A DNA stretch of 64,000 bases from the NCBI GenBank assembly GCA_051294375.1, contig CM119263.1, positions 20,736,115-20,800,114 of the forward strand, read 5' to 3'. Source of the stretch: Paraspadella gotoi. Lineage: Eukaryota > Chaetognatha. Positions 32,140 through 42,860 of this stretch are shown piece after piece (positions within the stretch are counted from its first letter, which is position 1; every line of letters starts with the position of its first letter). The notes below the pieces were generated by a model. It saw only the letters and a program-made list of their open reading frames with translations. It did no database searches and had not been told where the DNA came from. Made by a program: the position numbers and the translations under genes.

Positions 32140-32567
32140 GCCAATACCATATATTATGTAGCCAAGTAGTTCTGAGTTTTTGACATGTAATTAGTTTAAT
32201 TGTTTGTTAAAATTTTGAGTCCATGTTGGAGTGAATTACAGAAACAATAGCTGATGTATACACGTCGTGGTTTTTTATGGTGCAACAGTTATACACAAAA
32301 AATGACAAATGGCCAAGTGTGGTTAGTAGAAGAAGAAAACTCATGAAGTTCAAAAAATAAAATTCGAAATAATTAAAGCGCACTAAATTCACCAACGCAA
32401 TTCATCACGCAAAATATCATGTCAGAGAGTTTGCCCGCTCTGCCAAATTTTTAAAAAGATACTAAGATAAAATCTCTAACCAGAGATGTGGACGCGATCC
32501 GGAACGCGTAAGCGAACACTGTGGAAGCGGCCGATTTTTGAGGAACGCAAATCTGGGAGCAATAAAA

Positions 32568-32599
32568 CAAGTTTGAGCAAACAATGTCGGATCTGCCTA
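32568..32599 (-). mobile_element. GTCGGATCTGC MITE end abutting an assembly gap
   Basis: acaagtttgagcaaacaatg then tcggatctgccta, cut by Ns. The rest of this MITE and the start of the gypsy LTR are missing from the assembly. Confidence 0.6.
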
Positions 32600-32699
32600 N
32601 NNNNNNNNNNNNNNNNNNNNNNNNNNNNNNNNNNNNNNNNNNNNNNNNNNNNNNNNNNNNNNNNNNNNNNNNNNNNNNNNNNNNNNNNNNNNNNNNNNN
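32600..32699. other. Assembly gap (100 N)
   Basis: Exactly 100 Ns, the usual placeholder for a gap of unknown size. About 250 bp of the gypsy LTR should lie here, so the true gap is larger. Confidence 0.95.
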
Positions 32700-32739
32700 T
32701 GTCGTCGTTGTTGTTGTTGTTATCAGATGAGCTTCTACA
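32700..32739 (-). repeat. 3' LTR of the CsRn1-like element (truncated by gap)
   Basis: Identical over its length to the outer end of the right LTR (gtcgtcgttgttgttgttgt, then tatcagatgagcttctaca). The remainder falls in the Ns. Confidence 0.85.
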
Positions 32740-33075
32740 CATCCCCCCCCAAGCACTGGTGTTGACTTGATTTATGCCAGTAGGTGATATGTTGTGGCTC
32801 ATCGTCGTCTTGACTTGGCTCGGAAAGCGTGATAGGAGAGGAAAACGTTGTTTGACTCGTCTATCGGGTTGGATGCGTGTCGGAGCTGGCGCGGATTTTG
32901 TGCGCGGCGCCCCTTTGCGGCGCGGCTGTCTAATTGATGGCCGGTGTCTAGTTGCGGTGACTCTGGGATTGACGAGCGTGATGATGTCGAACTTGATCGA
33001 CGTGGCTGATGGGCAGTGCCTGAGATTTTGGGGGGACGCCCGCGAGTTGGAGCGATTGGAGGCGCCGGTGGATTT

Positions 33076-36075
33076 TCAGAGTCGATGGCGGCGAGGTTGA
33101 TTGCGGTCCAACGTTACCGTTTCTGGGCCTCGACCAGGGACGTCTATGACGACGTTGCGTTGGCGTCGTTCAAGGATCCGGTATGGGCCAGAGTAAGGTT
33201 GGGCAAGGGCGCCGCTGTTGGGAGGTCGTCGGATGAAAACAAAATCTGTTTCATCCAGAGAGTTAGGGATTTTGGTCGAAGTTTGGCCATGCGCAGTGCC
33301 GGGGATTGGTCGCATTAAGGCAACGTCAAAACGAAGTTTTCGTAGCGTCTCTGCGCGTGCGCCATCATCCACTTCCGGTTGTGGATCTCCTGTGTTGATT
33401 AGCTCGCCAGGCACGGTTAATACATCACCTGTGACAAGTTCTGCTGGCGATGCATTGAGGTCAGCCTTGTGAGTTGTTCGCAAGCCCAGGAGTACCCAAG
33501 GGAGCTGGCTCACCCACTTGTCCGCGGCTTCCTCGCAGCGAGCTTTCAGAGACGATTTGAGGGTGCGGTGCATTCGCTCTACCATTCCGTTTGCTTGGGG
33601 ATGGTAAGCGGTTGTCAAAGTGAGCTTGAAACCAATTGTATCTGCAAGTTGGCGCCACAGTTCTGATGTAAACTGTGCGCCTCTGTCTGTTGTCACTGTG
33701 GCTGGGACGCCAAAACGGGCTACCCAGTTCTGGAGAAAGGCGGAAGCGACAGTTGATGCAGTCGTGTCTTGGATTGGAATTGCCTCTGGCCAGCGAGTGT
33801 ATCTGTCGACGCAAGTTAGAAGGTGGGTGTGGCCGGATGAGTGAGGGAGAGGCCCAACCAAGTCAACGTGTACATGCTCGAAACGTTTCTCAACTTGAGG
33901 GAATTCTTGTGGTGGCGCTCGGATATGGGTATGGATTTTTGCGCGTTGGCAGGTCGTGCATGTTCGTGTCCATTCTGCTACATTGGAGGAAGCTGATGGC
34001 CAAGTGAAGCGGCTGGTAAGCAGTTTTTTGGTTGCACGAACGCCAGGGTGGGAAAGGCCATGGATCACCTCAAAAACGCGCCGGCGCCAATTCTCTGGGA
34101 CCAGCGGTCGCGCGCGGCCACTGCTGACATCACAGAGGATGTCAATACCATCGACTTGGACTCTTTGGAGGCGAAGGCTTGTATGGGCATCTGCGAGGAG
34201 GCGTTGCACATCCTCGTCGTCAGACTGATCGCGCGCCATTGTTTCAAAATCGATTCCGTTTGGGCTTACGGCGTTTATGGTTGCTCGTAGCGTCGGAGTT
34301 GCGGCCGGAGGAAGTTCGACGCGGGAAAGAGCGTCGGCAACGGAGTTGGCTTTCCCTTCGATGTACTGGATATCAGTTGTGTATTCTGATATCGCCGCGA
34401 GCTGATACGCCTGGCGCATTGTATGGGGTTCAGCTTTTTTTCTGATAGCTGGAACCAAGCTGTTGTGGTCTGAGAAAAGAGAAAAAGGTCGGCCTTCGAT
34501 AAATGGGCGAAAGTGGCGGACGGCGCGGAATGCTGCTAGCAACTCGCGGTCGAACGGTGGCCATTTCCTTTGGTGCTGCTGCAGCGGCGCTGAGAAAAAA
34601 CCTAGCGGCTTCCATTTTCCGTTGACGGCTTGTTCGAGAACGCCACCTATGGCGGTTAAGGAGGCATCTACTGTGAGGGCGAGCTGTGCATCTTCGCGAG
34701 GGTGCACTAACATTGTTGCTGATGCAAGGGCTTCCTTGGCAGCTGTAAAGGCTTCCTCACATTCCGGAGTCCAGTTGAGGCGTTGAGGCTTCCCGCGAAG
34801 TGCTTCGTAGAGTGGCTCAAGGACGTGAGCGGCGTGTGGAACGAAACGCCGATAGTAGTTTAGTACGCCGAGAAATCTCTGGAGGTCCTTGATGGATGCG
34901 GGAGTCGGGAAACGATTGATGTCGTTGACTCGGCTAGGGAGCGGGGTGACGCCATGTGCATCGACGTGATACCCCAGGAATTCGAGTGATGGGGCACCAA
35001 AAACGCACTTGGAACGGTTGATAATTAAACCGTTGTTTTCCAGGGCATTAAAGACGCGAGTGAGATCGTCGATGTGCTCGTCAACTGATGAAGAGGCGAC
35101 TAGAATGTCGTCTAGATAGACGAATACATGAGGGATTCCAGATAAGATGGCATCCATCATTCTCTGGAAATCCTGAGCAGCGTTTTTAAGCCCGAACGGC
35201 GTTCTCAGGTATTCCCAGAGGCCGAAAGGAGTGATGACCGCTGTTTTTGGGATATCGGCTTTGTTGACAGGGATTTGGTGGTATCCCTTGTAAAGATCGA
35301 CTTTGGAAAATATGATTTTTCCCGAGATTTCTGAGTTGAAATCAGAAATGTGTCTGATTGGGTAGCGGTCATCTTTTGTTGCGGCATTTAAACGGCGGTA
35401 GTCTCCGCATGGCCTGAGACTCCCGTCGGGTTTTGTCACGACATGTAGTGGCGATGCCCATGGGCTGCGGCTTTTTCTCACAATGCCTAGCTTCTCGAGT
35501 TTTTCGAATTCTGCCTTGGCGGCAGCGAGTTTGTCGGGGGCTAGGCGGCGCGCGCGGGCGTGTACTGGAGGGCCCTCGGTGAGAATGTGATGCTCAACCC
35601 CATGGCGAGGTTGGGCCGGGTCGAATGATGGCGTCGTGAGAGCGGGGCGGGCATCAAGGAGCTGAGTGAACACATTATGGACGTGATTCACTCTGAATGA
35701 TCGGGCAAGTTTAACTTTGCCCGTGACTGTTGTGAAATCTTCGCAGTCGACGAGGACTTCTAGTTTCGGGAAAGGTGCGAGGTTATGACCCATCAGGAAG
35801 TCATTTCCTAAGATGGGTGAGGCGACGTCCGCAACTGTGATGTCCCACTCAAAAGTTCGTTGGCCGAGGCGTAATGTCATTGAGCGCTTGCCATAACAAG
35901 GAATTGGCGTGCCGTTGGCCGCGTGAAGGGGCGTGGCTGCTGGGCCGGCGCGGCGCTCCGAATCGTTTGGTGAGATAAGGGAGACGGACGCACCGGTGTC
36001 GACGAGCCACGTGAGGTCGTTGTTGCTGTCGCGGACGTGGAGCAGGGTTTCGACTGCGCCGGCGGCGGCGCTCAC
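33076..36075 (-). CDS. Gypsy Pol polyprotein (protease, RT, RNase H, integrase), intact 999 aa
   Basis: A single uninterrupted frame; the listed start is GTG, consistent with entry by frameshift from Gag. Aspartic protease DTGAS at residues 26-30. Reverse transcriptase with CGDYRRLN, FSKVDLYKGYHQIPV and YLDD at 320-323. RNase H acidic residues D470, E511, D536 and D581. Integrase zinc finger H672, H676, C706, C709, and catalytic triad D738, D797, E833. The C-terminal part has an SGPYRILERR chromo-like segment. All catalytic residues are present. It would copy element RNA into DNA and integrate it. Codon use is GC-rich, like the host exons. Confidence 0.95.
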   Translation of the reverse strand: MSAAAGAVETLLHVRDSNNDLTWLVDTGASVSLISPNDSERRAGPAATPLHAANGTPIPCYGKRSMTLRLGQRTFEWDITVADVASPILGNDFLMGHNLAPFPKLEVLVDCEDFTTVTGKVKLARSFRVNHVHNVFTQLLDARPALTTPSFDPAQPRHGVEHHILTEGPPVHARARRLAPDKLAAAKAEFEKLEKLGIVRKSRSPWASPLHVVTKPDGSLRPCGDYRRLNAATKDDRYPIRHISDFNSEISGKIIFSKVDLYKGYHQIPVNKADIPKTAVITPFGLWEYLRTPFGLKNAAQDFQRMMDAILSGIPHVFVYLDDILVASSSVDEHIDDLTRVFNALENNGLIINRSKCVFGAPSLEFLGYHVDAHGVTPLPSRVNDINRFPTPASIKDLQRFLGVLNYYRRFVPHAAHVLEPLYEALRGKPQRLNWTPECEEAFTAAKEALASATMLVHPREDAQLALTVDASLTAIGGVLEQAVNGKWKPLGFFSAPLQQHQRKWPPFDRELLAAFRAVRHFRPFIEGRPFSLFSDHNSLVPAIRKKAEPHTMRQAYQLAAISEYTTDIQYIEGKANSVADALSRVELPPAATPTLRATINAVSPNGIDFETMARDQSDDEDVQRLLADAHTSLRLQRVQVDGIDILCDVSSGRARPLVPENWRRRVFEVIHGLSHPGVRATKKLLTSRFTWPSASSNVAEWTRTCTTCQRAKIHTHIRAPPQEFPQVEKRFEHVHVDLVGPLPHSSGHTHLLTCVDRYTRWPEAIPIQDTTASTVASAFLQNWVARFGVPATVTTDRGAQFTSELWRQLADTIGFKLTLTTAYHPQANGMVERMHRTLKSSLKARCEEAADKWVSQLPWVLLGLRTTHKADLNASPAELVTGDVLTVPGELINTGDPQPEVDDGARAETLRKLRFDVALMRPIPGTAHGQTSTKIPNSLDETDFVFIRRPPNSGALAQPYSGPYRILERRQRNVVIDVPGRGPETVTLDRNQPRRHRL

Positions 36076-37568
36076 TTCCGGCCGCCGGCCCGGGCATTTC
36101 CCAGAGCGCAGGCGACGCCAGGGCGGACCTCACGGCAGTTTCGGGCTCTCTTTCCGAATTCTACATGGTACCAGCATAAGTCTCAATCCATGTCGGTGGC
36201 AGTTGACGTGGGCTTGGGGAGTGGAGGGCGTGGGCGCTGTTTACGACGCTCTACGCGCTTCCATGTTTGAGAGCCATTGCCGACGGCACAGATTTCCGTG
36301 TAGGTGCGAGTTTGGTCATCGGCCTCGTCATCGTTGCAATCATTGACGCAGGCGTTGACAGTGGAGCTGGTCGTAGGTGCCTTTACTAGCAGGCTGCCGG
36401 TGCGGTCGTAAAAGCAGTCCGCTGCCTTTGCTGCTTCATCAAGAGAATTTGTGTCCGTGAAGGCTATGTTCTGAACGTGAGTGGGCAATGCATTGGCGAG
36501 GATCTCTTTGAAGATTGCCTCTGGCTTAATATTTTCAAAGGTAGCCCGAATGATGGTTGCTAATTGAGATGGGGTTCTCCCGCCTAGCATCATGGGTTTG
36601 TGAATCCTTGCAGCGCGTTGTCAAGGTTTTTCGTCAAAAAGGTCGATCAGGCGTTTGAAAACTTTGCGGTACGAGGGAGTGCGGTCGGGAACATAGAAGT
36701 CTTGAAGAAGCAATTGATGTTGCGATGGTATCGCTGCAAAAGCGTGGCTGGCGCGAGCGGTATCATCAAATACATCGGCGACAACGAAGGATGACTCGAC
36801 GCCCGCTAACCATAGGCGAATGTTTGTTGAATCAAAAGCTGGGAGCTTGGGAGAGCGGGGGCGTGGCGGCGCTGGCGGCGCCGGTGGCATGACAGGAGGC
36901 GGGGCGGGGAAAGTGAATGTTGGAACTCGCGGCATTGTGCTTGCGCACGGCGTCGTGAATGCTGACAATGGGGGAAAAGGAGAGTCAGTCTCTGAGTTGA
37001 CTTGAGATGTGGATCCGTTTGACCGCCGGCGAGGGTTAGGGTGGTTGGCGCCGGAGGCCACATAAGGCGGGTTCAGCATAGTGGTGGTTGATTTCGTGCT
37101 CTCAGATGAGCTCGTCGTTGGTGTCGATTGAATTCCGGCAGTTGGAGTCACCGTCGGCAGGGCACTGGATGCTGGAACGTCGATGCGAACGGGTTTTGGC
37201 AAGGTGGCTGAGGCACGACTGACGGAAGGCAAGGCAGCTTCGTTTGCTGAGCGGCGTCGTGATGCGGAGTTTGAACGTTTTATATCCTCCAGAGCGGCGA
37301 CGTGATTTTGTCCCATCTCGTGAACGGACCTTGTGACGGCGTCCTTGACGGCCTTTTTGAGTGCGACGTCCAATTCGCCGCGAAACTGGTTCTTGAAGAG
37401 ATCGAAATGTTCACCTAAAGGGTTGCTGGAGTCGCGAAGCTGAGGGTGGGTAGCGCCACCACCGACGGCGCCAATCACTCTAGAGCAATGGCCGCGTCCG
37501 CGATATGAAGGAGCGGACCCTCGGCGGGAGCGGTTGAATTCATCTTCAGCCATATCTTCCATTTGCAC
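36072..37568 (-). pseudogene. Gypsy Gag, interrupted by two in-frame TGA codons
   Basis: A frame of 499 codon positions opening MQMEDMAEDEF. It contains an Arg/Ser-rich N-terminal region, a Pro-rich linker (PAPPPVMPPAPPAPPRPRSP), the capsid part (LPAFDSTNIRLWL, MMLGGRTPSQL) and the C-terminal CWYHVEFGKRARNC motif. TGA codons sit at 36623-36621 and 36185-36183, otherwise in frame, and the frame ends at TGA 36074-36072, overlapping the Pol start. Both internal stops could come from CGA by C-to-T change at CpG. The copy therefore probably cannot make full Gag. Confidence 0.85.
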
Positions 37569-37644
37569 ATTTGTCTTGGGATTTTGAAAGAGTTTTGTGA
37601 GTAAGTAGTACGGAGTGAGTAAAGGTTGCGTGATTTTCTTTTTT

Positions 37645-37659
37645 GTCGGGCGATCACCA
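37645..37659 (-). other. Primer-binding site of the CsRn1-like element
   Basis: Minus strand tggtgatcgcccgac, 2 nt inside the 5' LTR; TGG start and resemblance to a tRNA-Trp 3' end complement. Confidence 0.6.
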
Positions 37660-37661
37660 AT

Positions 37662-37949
37662 TGAGGTGACTAACTTGGCGAAATATTAAGATTGAAAATT
37701 GAGACAAGTTTTCCGTATTTTTTTTCAACATGTAATGATTCGGAAATCATAAGGAAAGACAGAAAATATCAAATCAAAAACAATGGTTAAACAATTCGTG
37801 GTCAAAACTAACTAAAGGAAAGGAAACAAATGAATTGGTTTAGTGGCCCAATTAAGTAGACCCACTTAACGGTCAAATGGTTGATTCATTCTAGACACGA
37901 TTTGGTCGTTGTCGTCGTTGTTGTTGTTGTTATCAGATGAGCTTCTACA
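37662..37949 (-). repeat. 5' LTR of the CsRn1-like element, 288 bp
   Basis: On the minus strand it begins tgtagaagctcatctgataa and ends gtcacctca. The outer (AAC)n/(GAC)n stretch is shared with 32700-32739. Confidence 0.82.
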
Positions 37950-40672
37950 AAAGCTTAATATAAGCTGTATCAAGTTTAATGTCGCTACTAAAAGCTTTTA
38001 TAAGCTTTAAATATAATTTTGACTGCGTTATGTAGCTCGGTACTTATTTTCCATTTTGCTTAATTTTTAGCAATTTTTATGAAAATACTTATCATTTAGA
38101 ATCACTCAATATTTATATAAACAGGTTTTTTGTATTTTTATGGATGAAAACTGGTTTAGTTGTTTTAGTTATATTTCACTAACAAAAGTGAACTTAACCA
38201 GCTTTCTTTGATGTCAAATTTTATCATTTTTTTCAATTTTTTTGCATCAAATTGCTTTATAAAATCGATAGAACGGAAAAATTGAGCAAGCGAATTTTCT
38301 TTTTTTTATCTTGGGGCATAGTATTATATCAAATTCAAAAAATTAAGGGGAAACAAGAGGTCATATATCATATATTGTATTTATTCTCCGCGCTAATGTT
38401 CACCACCTCTCTCCCCTCTTTCTCCCCCCCCCCACTTCGCCAGCCGAATTTTTGCAACTTAGAAGGAATTTAAAAGTTTTTTTTTCTGTCGGCGATCAGC
38501 AGGTGGCGTCGCCCGATTGCAGACTCGCTGTTCATCAGTCCAAAGCCAATCACCGCCTGAGCACCATGAAAAACCTCTTCTATGGCACCAGTGCACAGTG
38601 ATCCAAATGGACTAAATTTCCGGATAAACCTCTCTTTTTTGGCAAAAACAACTTTTTCTCGTATGCTGATTATCGTAGAAGCCCTCTGAGGTTGTTGGAA
38701 AAGTTTCAAATGTTTAAGATTGATTTGAAAAGATATGGAGAAAAAATTCATTAACCGACAAATTTGGTTCTTAAAGAAATTATTTATGGTAGTTGAACGA
38801 CTTTTGAATTATAATTTTGATATTAAAAAGAAATTGACCTAACTTAATATTTTTTTGATATTTATATTATAAGTAATAGGTATACGTTTGCTAAATATAA
38901 AATCATTAATTTAATCTCTTTAACAGTGCGCTAAGCAAATTAAGATTGGAAAATCGTTCAAAGAAAAGAATCATATGGTAATTTCTGAAGAATATCGAAT
39001 TCTTTTTTATTATTTTTTAAATGAAAAGCATTTTTAAATTTCTCAAAATGGCGGACGAATGCGGATGAGATTAAATTAGTAACTGATTAGTGAGAAGATG
39101 TATCATTAGGAACTAAATCTGGTTGATTGAAATCGGCTGAAATTCGATGAGTTTTTACTATGTTTTTTATATTATACATAGTGACATATTATGAAAATCT
39201 TTTTTTTATTTGTTAACAAACTAGACAAAGTGCTGATACCATAACAAAGTCAAATAATTTTTCTCTTCTACCCATGTGGGTGAAACAAACCTCTCAAAGA
39301 CTCACCCAAAATAGAGATTTGCTTATAACTTTAAAAAGAATAATTTTTGGAAACTGTTATCTTACCTAAGACTTCGAAGCATTACTATGGAAATACTGAA
39401 TAGGTATTTATGCCCGTATGTTCAAGTGGCTTTTATCCGGTTTTAATTTTTTTTTGGATCACTGTGCAGTGGCGCCAACTCTCGGATTCTAAGTTATTTT
39501 TTTTTTGACGGAGAATGAATAAAAGTCGAAAGTCTGAGCGGTTTTACAACTTATGAGCGGAGGATAGAGGGAGACCGATTCAATACTATTGACAATAGCT
39601 CTACCAGACTACCTATATAGTATATACTTAACGTTTACGGGTGACATTTAAATTTTTAGGTGGATGTAAACAAAGAGAATAATGTGAGGTCGTCGAGATA
39701 ATAATGTGGAACAAAATGAGATGAATCGAAGTCAAAAAGGAAGAATGTAATCTAATTGGTTAATTGTACCATGAAGCCATTATTTTTTATAGAAAATAAT
39801 ACTAAAATATTTTTAAATAAGGAAAATTATATTCACCTAATTTCAACGAAAGAAACCAGCTAATGACGAAATGCGACTGTATTTTTACTGTTGTTCACTG
39901 AACTATTTTTTCCCTCGTACAACACAAAAAGCTACAGAGGTTCCCGGACCATCGTTATCTCTCCACAGCAAAAACTTCTTTCTTTCCTCTTTATTCTCTG
40001 AACTCGAGGCCGGTAATTCCCTTAAGTTTCGAGCTCGTCATATGAGCATGATCGATATATCAGATTCACTCTTTGTTTAGATGAGACATAACGGCGCGCG
40101 CAACGAGAAGAGAGAAAGAAACCTCACGATCTGGTATCGTTTCAATATTGTTGTCGGATTTGACAAACGTTCAGATTAGTTTCTTAATTCAACTTGATCG
40201 AAAGTCTCAGTTTTCTGTAGAGACTCGAACCCGTGACCTTCGCGTCTTCTCGTCGGACCGCAGTGACCCGAAAATGAAGCCTCATCCCCCTGACGCGAGA
40301 TCTTGTGACAGTCACCGTCTTCCTCACGCCTCCGTTCTCGAAAATGTGGCGCCCTCTCACGATCAACCTCCTCCTCTCATTAGCCAACGCGCCGTTGGCA
40401 AGCAACCGTCGCCTTTTCCGACCTCGTCATATGATAGTCAAGTCGTAATTCTCTTTAATGAATCAACGTTTTCAGGCTCTACAAATAGATCCGGGGATGA
40501 TCTTTTTACATCACAGCATGACCCTCGTTTTCACATTAAGTTTTCCCGCAATGTGGAAATAACTACTACGACAACACGTTTTTCTTTTCAAAATATAACG
40601 ACTGATCATCATGTACTCATCAAGTTTTCCTAAATCTCTAAATTAAAAAAAAGGAAACTGTGTACAGAAAAC
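37950..40672. other. Intergenic AT-rich sequence, no supported gene
   Basis: Short frames only. The frame at 40148-40633 on + is compositionally plausible but has no recognisable domain, splice context or start. It contains a Pol III B-box-like ggttcgagtctc on the minus strand near 40225, so it may be repeat-derived. Confidence 0.5.
38584..39475. mobile_element. DNA-transposon-like repeat with ~45-bp imperfect terminal inverted repeats
   Basis: Left end ggcaccagtgcacagtgatc and right end (reverse complement) ggcgccactgcacagtgatc; similarity continues into tccggataaa. The interior is AT-rich and non-coding. Superfamily and target duplication are not clear. Confidence 0.55.
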
Positions 40673-41144
40673 AAGTTTGAGCAAACGATGTCGGATCTGC
40701 CCACGATCATTAGCGGTAATTAATTAATTAATACAAACTATATAAAATAACAAAATAAATTGATTAATTGAATAATTAATAGATTGATTAATTGACCGAT
40801 TAATTTATTATTGATTAATTAATTGACTAAGTGATTAATTAACTGATTAATTATTTGATTAATTAATACACTTTGCGTTTACATTTAATATAAAAATAAA
40901 AAGAAGCAGTCACTGGCGCGGTTACCCTAGGACGGTCTCGCTTTGCCAACGCAGACGGAAGTCATTAGGACTGTGGATGGTGTGTTCCCCCTCTGAGCCA
41001 ATGGATTTGGCTGAAGGATGGTTGACGTGAGGCGGTGTGAATATACCGCCACAGCATAATCAATTAGTGAAACTGGTTTTTATCGAGCCATGACCGGCGA
41101 AGTCGGTTCAGGCTCGATATTGATTCGGGTCAGCTTCTTTGTGA

Positions 41145-41176
<32 letters not shown>

Positions 41177-41445
41177 GCGTCACGCTTTTTTGTATAAAAA
41201 CTACTACGCCCTAAAGTTTTGACTGGACTTACCCTACCCACACACAAAATTTCATTCCAATCCATCCATCCAATAACGAGTAATTGGTGTTTTTTACTAA
41301 GGTGGGACAGACGGACGGACGGATGGATAGACAGACATACAGACGGACGGACGGACTTAATTTTTTTTCCATAATTTATCATAATTCCATGTTCTGACAT
41401 GATATAAGTGCCCGTCAAGAGTCGGGATCTGCTGACTGCATCTCT
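40673..41445 (-). mobile_element. GTCGGATCTGC MITE, reversed, with two nested inserts
   Basis: Runs from aacaagtttgagcaaacgat to gtcgggatctgctgac. It is interrupted at 40907-41054 by the CCGCCACAG element and at about 41074-41225 by a piece of the hairpin-ended minisatellite repeat (ccggcgaagtcggttcaggc, (GTC)n, gcgtcacgc). Confidence 0.65.
40907..41054 (+). mobile_element. CCGCCACAG-end short element (5'-truncated copy)
   Basis: cagtcactggcgcggttacc to gaatataccgccacag. It matches the second half of 22196-22451 apart from an internal deletion. The host MITE reads on smoothly across it (aagaag, then cataatc). Confidence 0.6.
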
Positions 41446-41962
41446 GGAAAAACTCAGTCTCCCCGCCAAAAAAAAAAACTCCCCTACTTCCAGTCTCACA
41501 GTAGCCTCAAAAAATCATTCAATCTACAGTGGAGATCCTGATTATTATTATTAGTAAGAAAGAAAGTAAAATTGCATCGAATTGTTTAAAAATTCCAATG
41601 CCCGCTAAGAAATTGTTTTGCTCCCTCTGTTCAAACGCCGGTCGCAAAACGTTACCTTATTTGGAAGTATTTTTAGAATTATTTACTTTACAAATGTAAA
41701 CCAAATTTTCTCTCTCTCGCCGTATAAAAATGAATGCCACTTGGTACAATTAGCAAATTCGATTCCATTCGCTTTTCTGATTTCAATAAATCGATTCATC
41801 TCATTTTTATCTCGACCACCTCTACTTGGTGTTCAGCGCTTGTTCCGAATTAAAGTTTTTTTTGCCTCCAAATAAATCCTCGGATTATTCGCTACCACAA
41901 ATTAAATTTTCGGCGAATAAAAGAGAGAAAATCTTTAAAACTATGCTTTGCTTCTACCTGTT

Positions 41963-42092
41963 CCCATTTTTAGTCGGATCTGCTCTACTTTGTCGGTCTG
42001 CGGTCCGCCCCCTCAATCTTGTCGGGCAATGACTATATCATGTCAGAATGTCTAATTATGATAAATTATGCAAAAAAAAACGATGTCCGTCC

Positions 42093-42156
<64 letters not shown>

Positions 42157-42860
42157 GATAGGATGGATGGATTTGAATGAAATTTTGTGTGTGGGTAGGG
42201 AATTGTGTGATTGAGTTGGATAAGTTTCGATGGAATCGTGCGAGTGGAAATGAGTTTAAATGGAAAAAATAAAACAGATTTTTTCACTATTTGAACGCCA
42301 ATTACTCATAGGTGGACGGGGCGATTGACTTGAAATTTTGAATGTGTGTAGGAAAGTATGTGATTAAGCTGGAAATCAAGTTTCGATAGAATCTTCTGAG
42401 TGGAAATGAGTTTATATGGAAAAAACAAAAAAACCTGTTTCACTAATTGATTATGCTTCTTTTTCTTTTTATATTAAATGTAAATGCAAGATGTATTAAA
42501 TAATCAAATAATTATTCAGTTAATTGATTAATTAATTAGTAAATAATTAATTAATCGGTCAATTAATCAATCAATTAATTAATCAATCAATTTATTTAGT
42601 TATCTATTAATTAATTATTCAATCAATCAATTTATTTATAAGTTAAATAATTATTTAATCAGTTAATCAATCAATCAAGTCAATCCTTATCGACATTATT
42701 GTCGTCATCGACATCATCGTCGTCGTTGCTTTTGTCGTAATCAGTGACGAAAAGACCTAAAAACAAACATTTCGGATAAAATTAATTAATTTATTAATTA
42801 AATTATTATTTTAGTTTATATAGTTTTTTATTAATTAATTAATTAATTACCGCTTATGAT
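41963..42860 (+). mobile_element. GTCGGATCTGC MITE with (GTCT)n array
   Basis: tttagtcggatctgctctac start, a (GTCT)n tract at about 42090-42157, two blocks with gtggaaatgagttta, an AATTAATT-rich section, and an end near tgatcgtgggca. The opposite orientation to the copy at 40673-41445 makes a head-to-head pair. Confidence 0.65.

Larger units (their letters stand above)
32700..37949 (-). mobile_element. CsRn1-like Ty3/gypsy LTR retrotransposon, nearly complete
   Basis: Minus-strand order: 5' LTR 37949-37662, primer site 37659-37645, Gag 37568-36072, Pol 36075-33076, polypurine tract (catcccccccc on + at 32740-32750), 3' LTR partly in the gap (32739-32700). The primer site tggtgatcgcccgac resembles the tRNA-Trp-type site known for the CsRn1 clade, and the Gag end has a C-H-C pattern (CWYH ... 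ARNC) rather than a CCHC knuckle, another CsRn1 trait. Pol is fully open, so insertion is recent, but Gag carries two TGA codons. The target duplication cannot be checked because of the gap. Confidence 0.88.

Noticed and set aside
37950-37960. Target duplication of the gypsy element
   Set aside because: The left flank is lost in the 100-N gap, so the right flank cannot be compared.
40184-40633. Possible host exon at 40.15-40.63 kb
   Set aside because: No recognisable domain, no clear splice sites, and a tRNA-like B box inside suggests repeat origin; recorded only as unassigned sequence.
41080-41499. 139-residue minus frame with an eleven-Asp run
   Set aside because: It crosses the junction of two transposon fragments and a (GTC)n tract.
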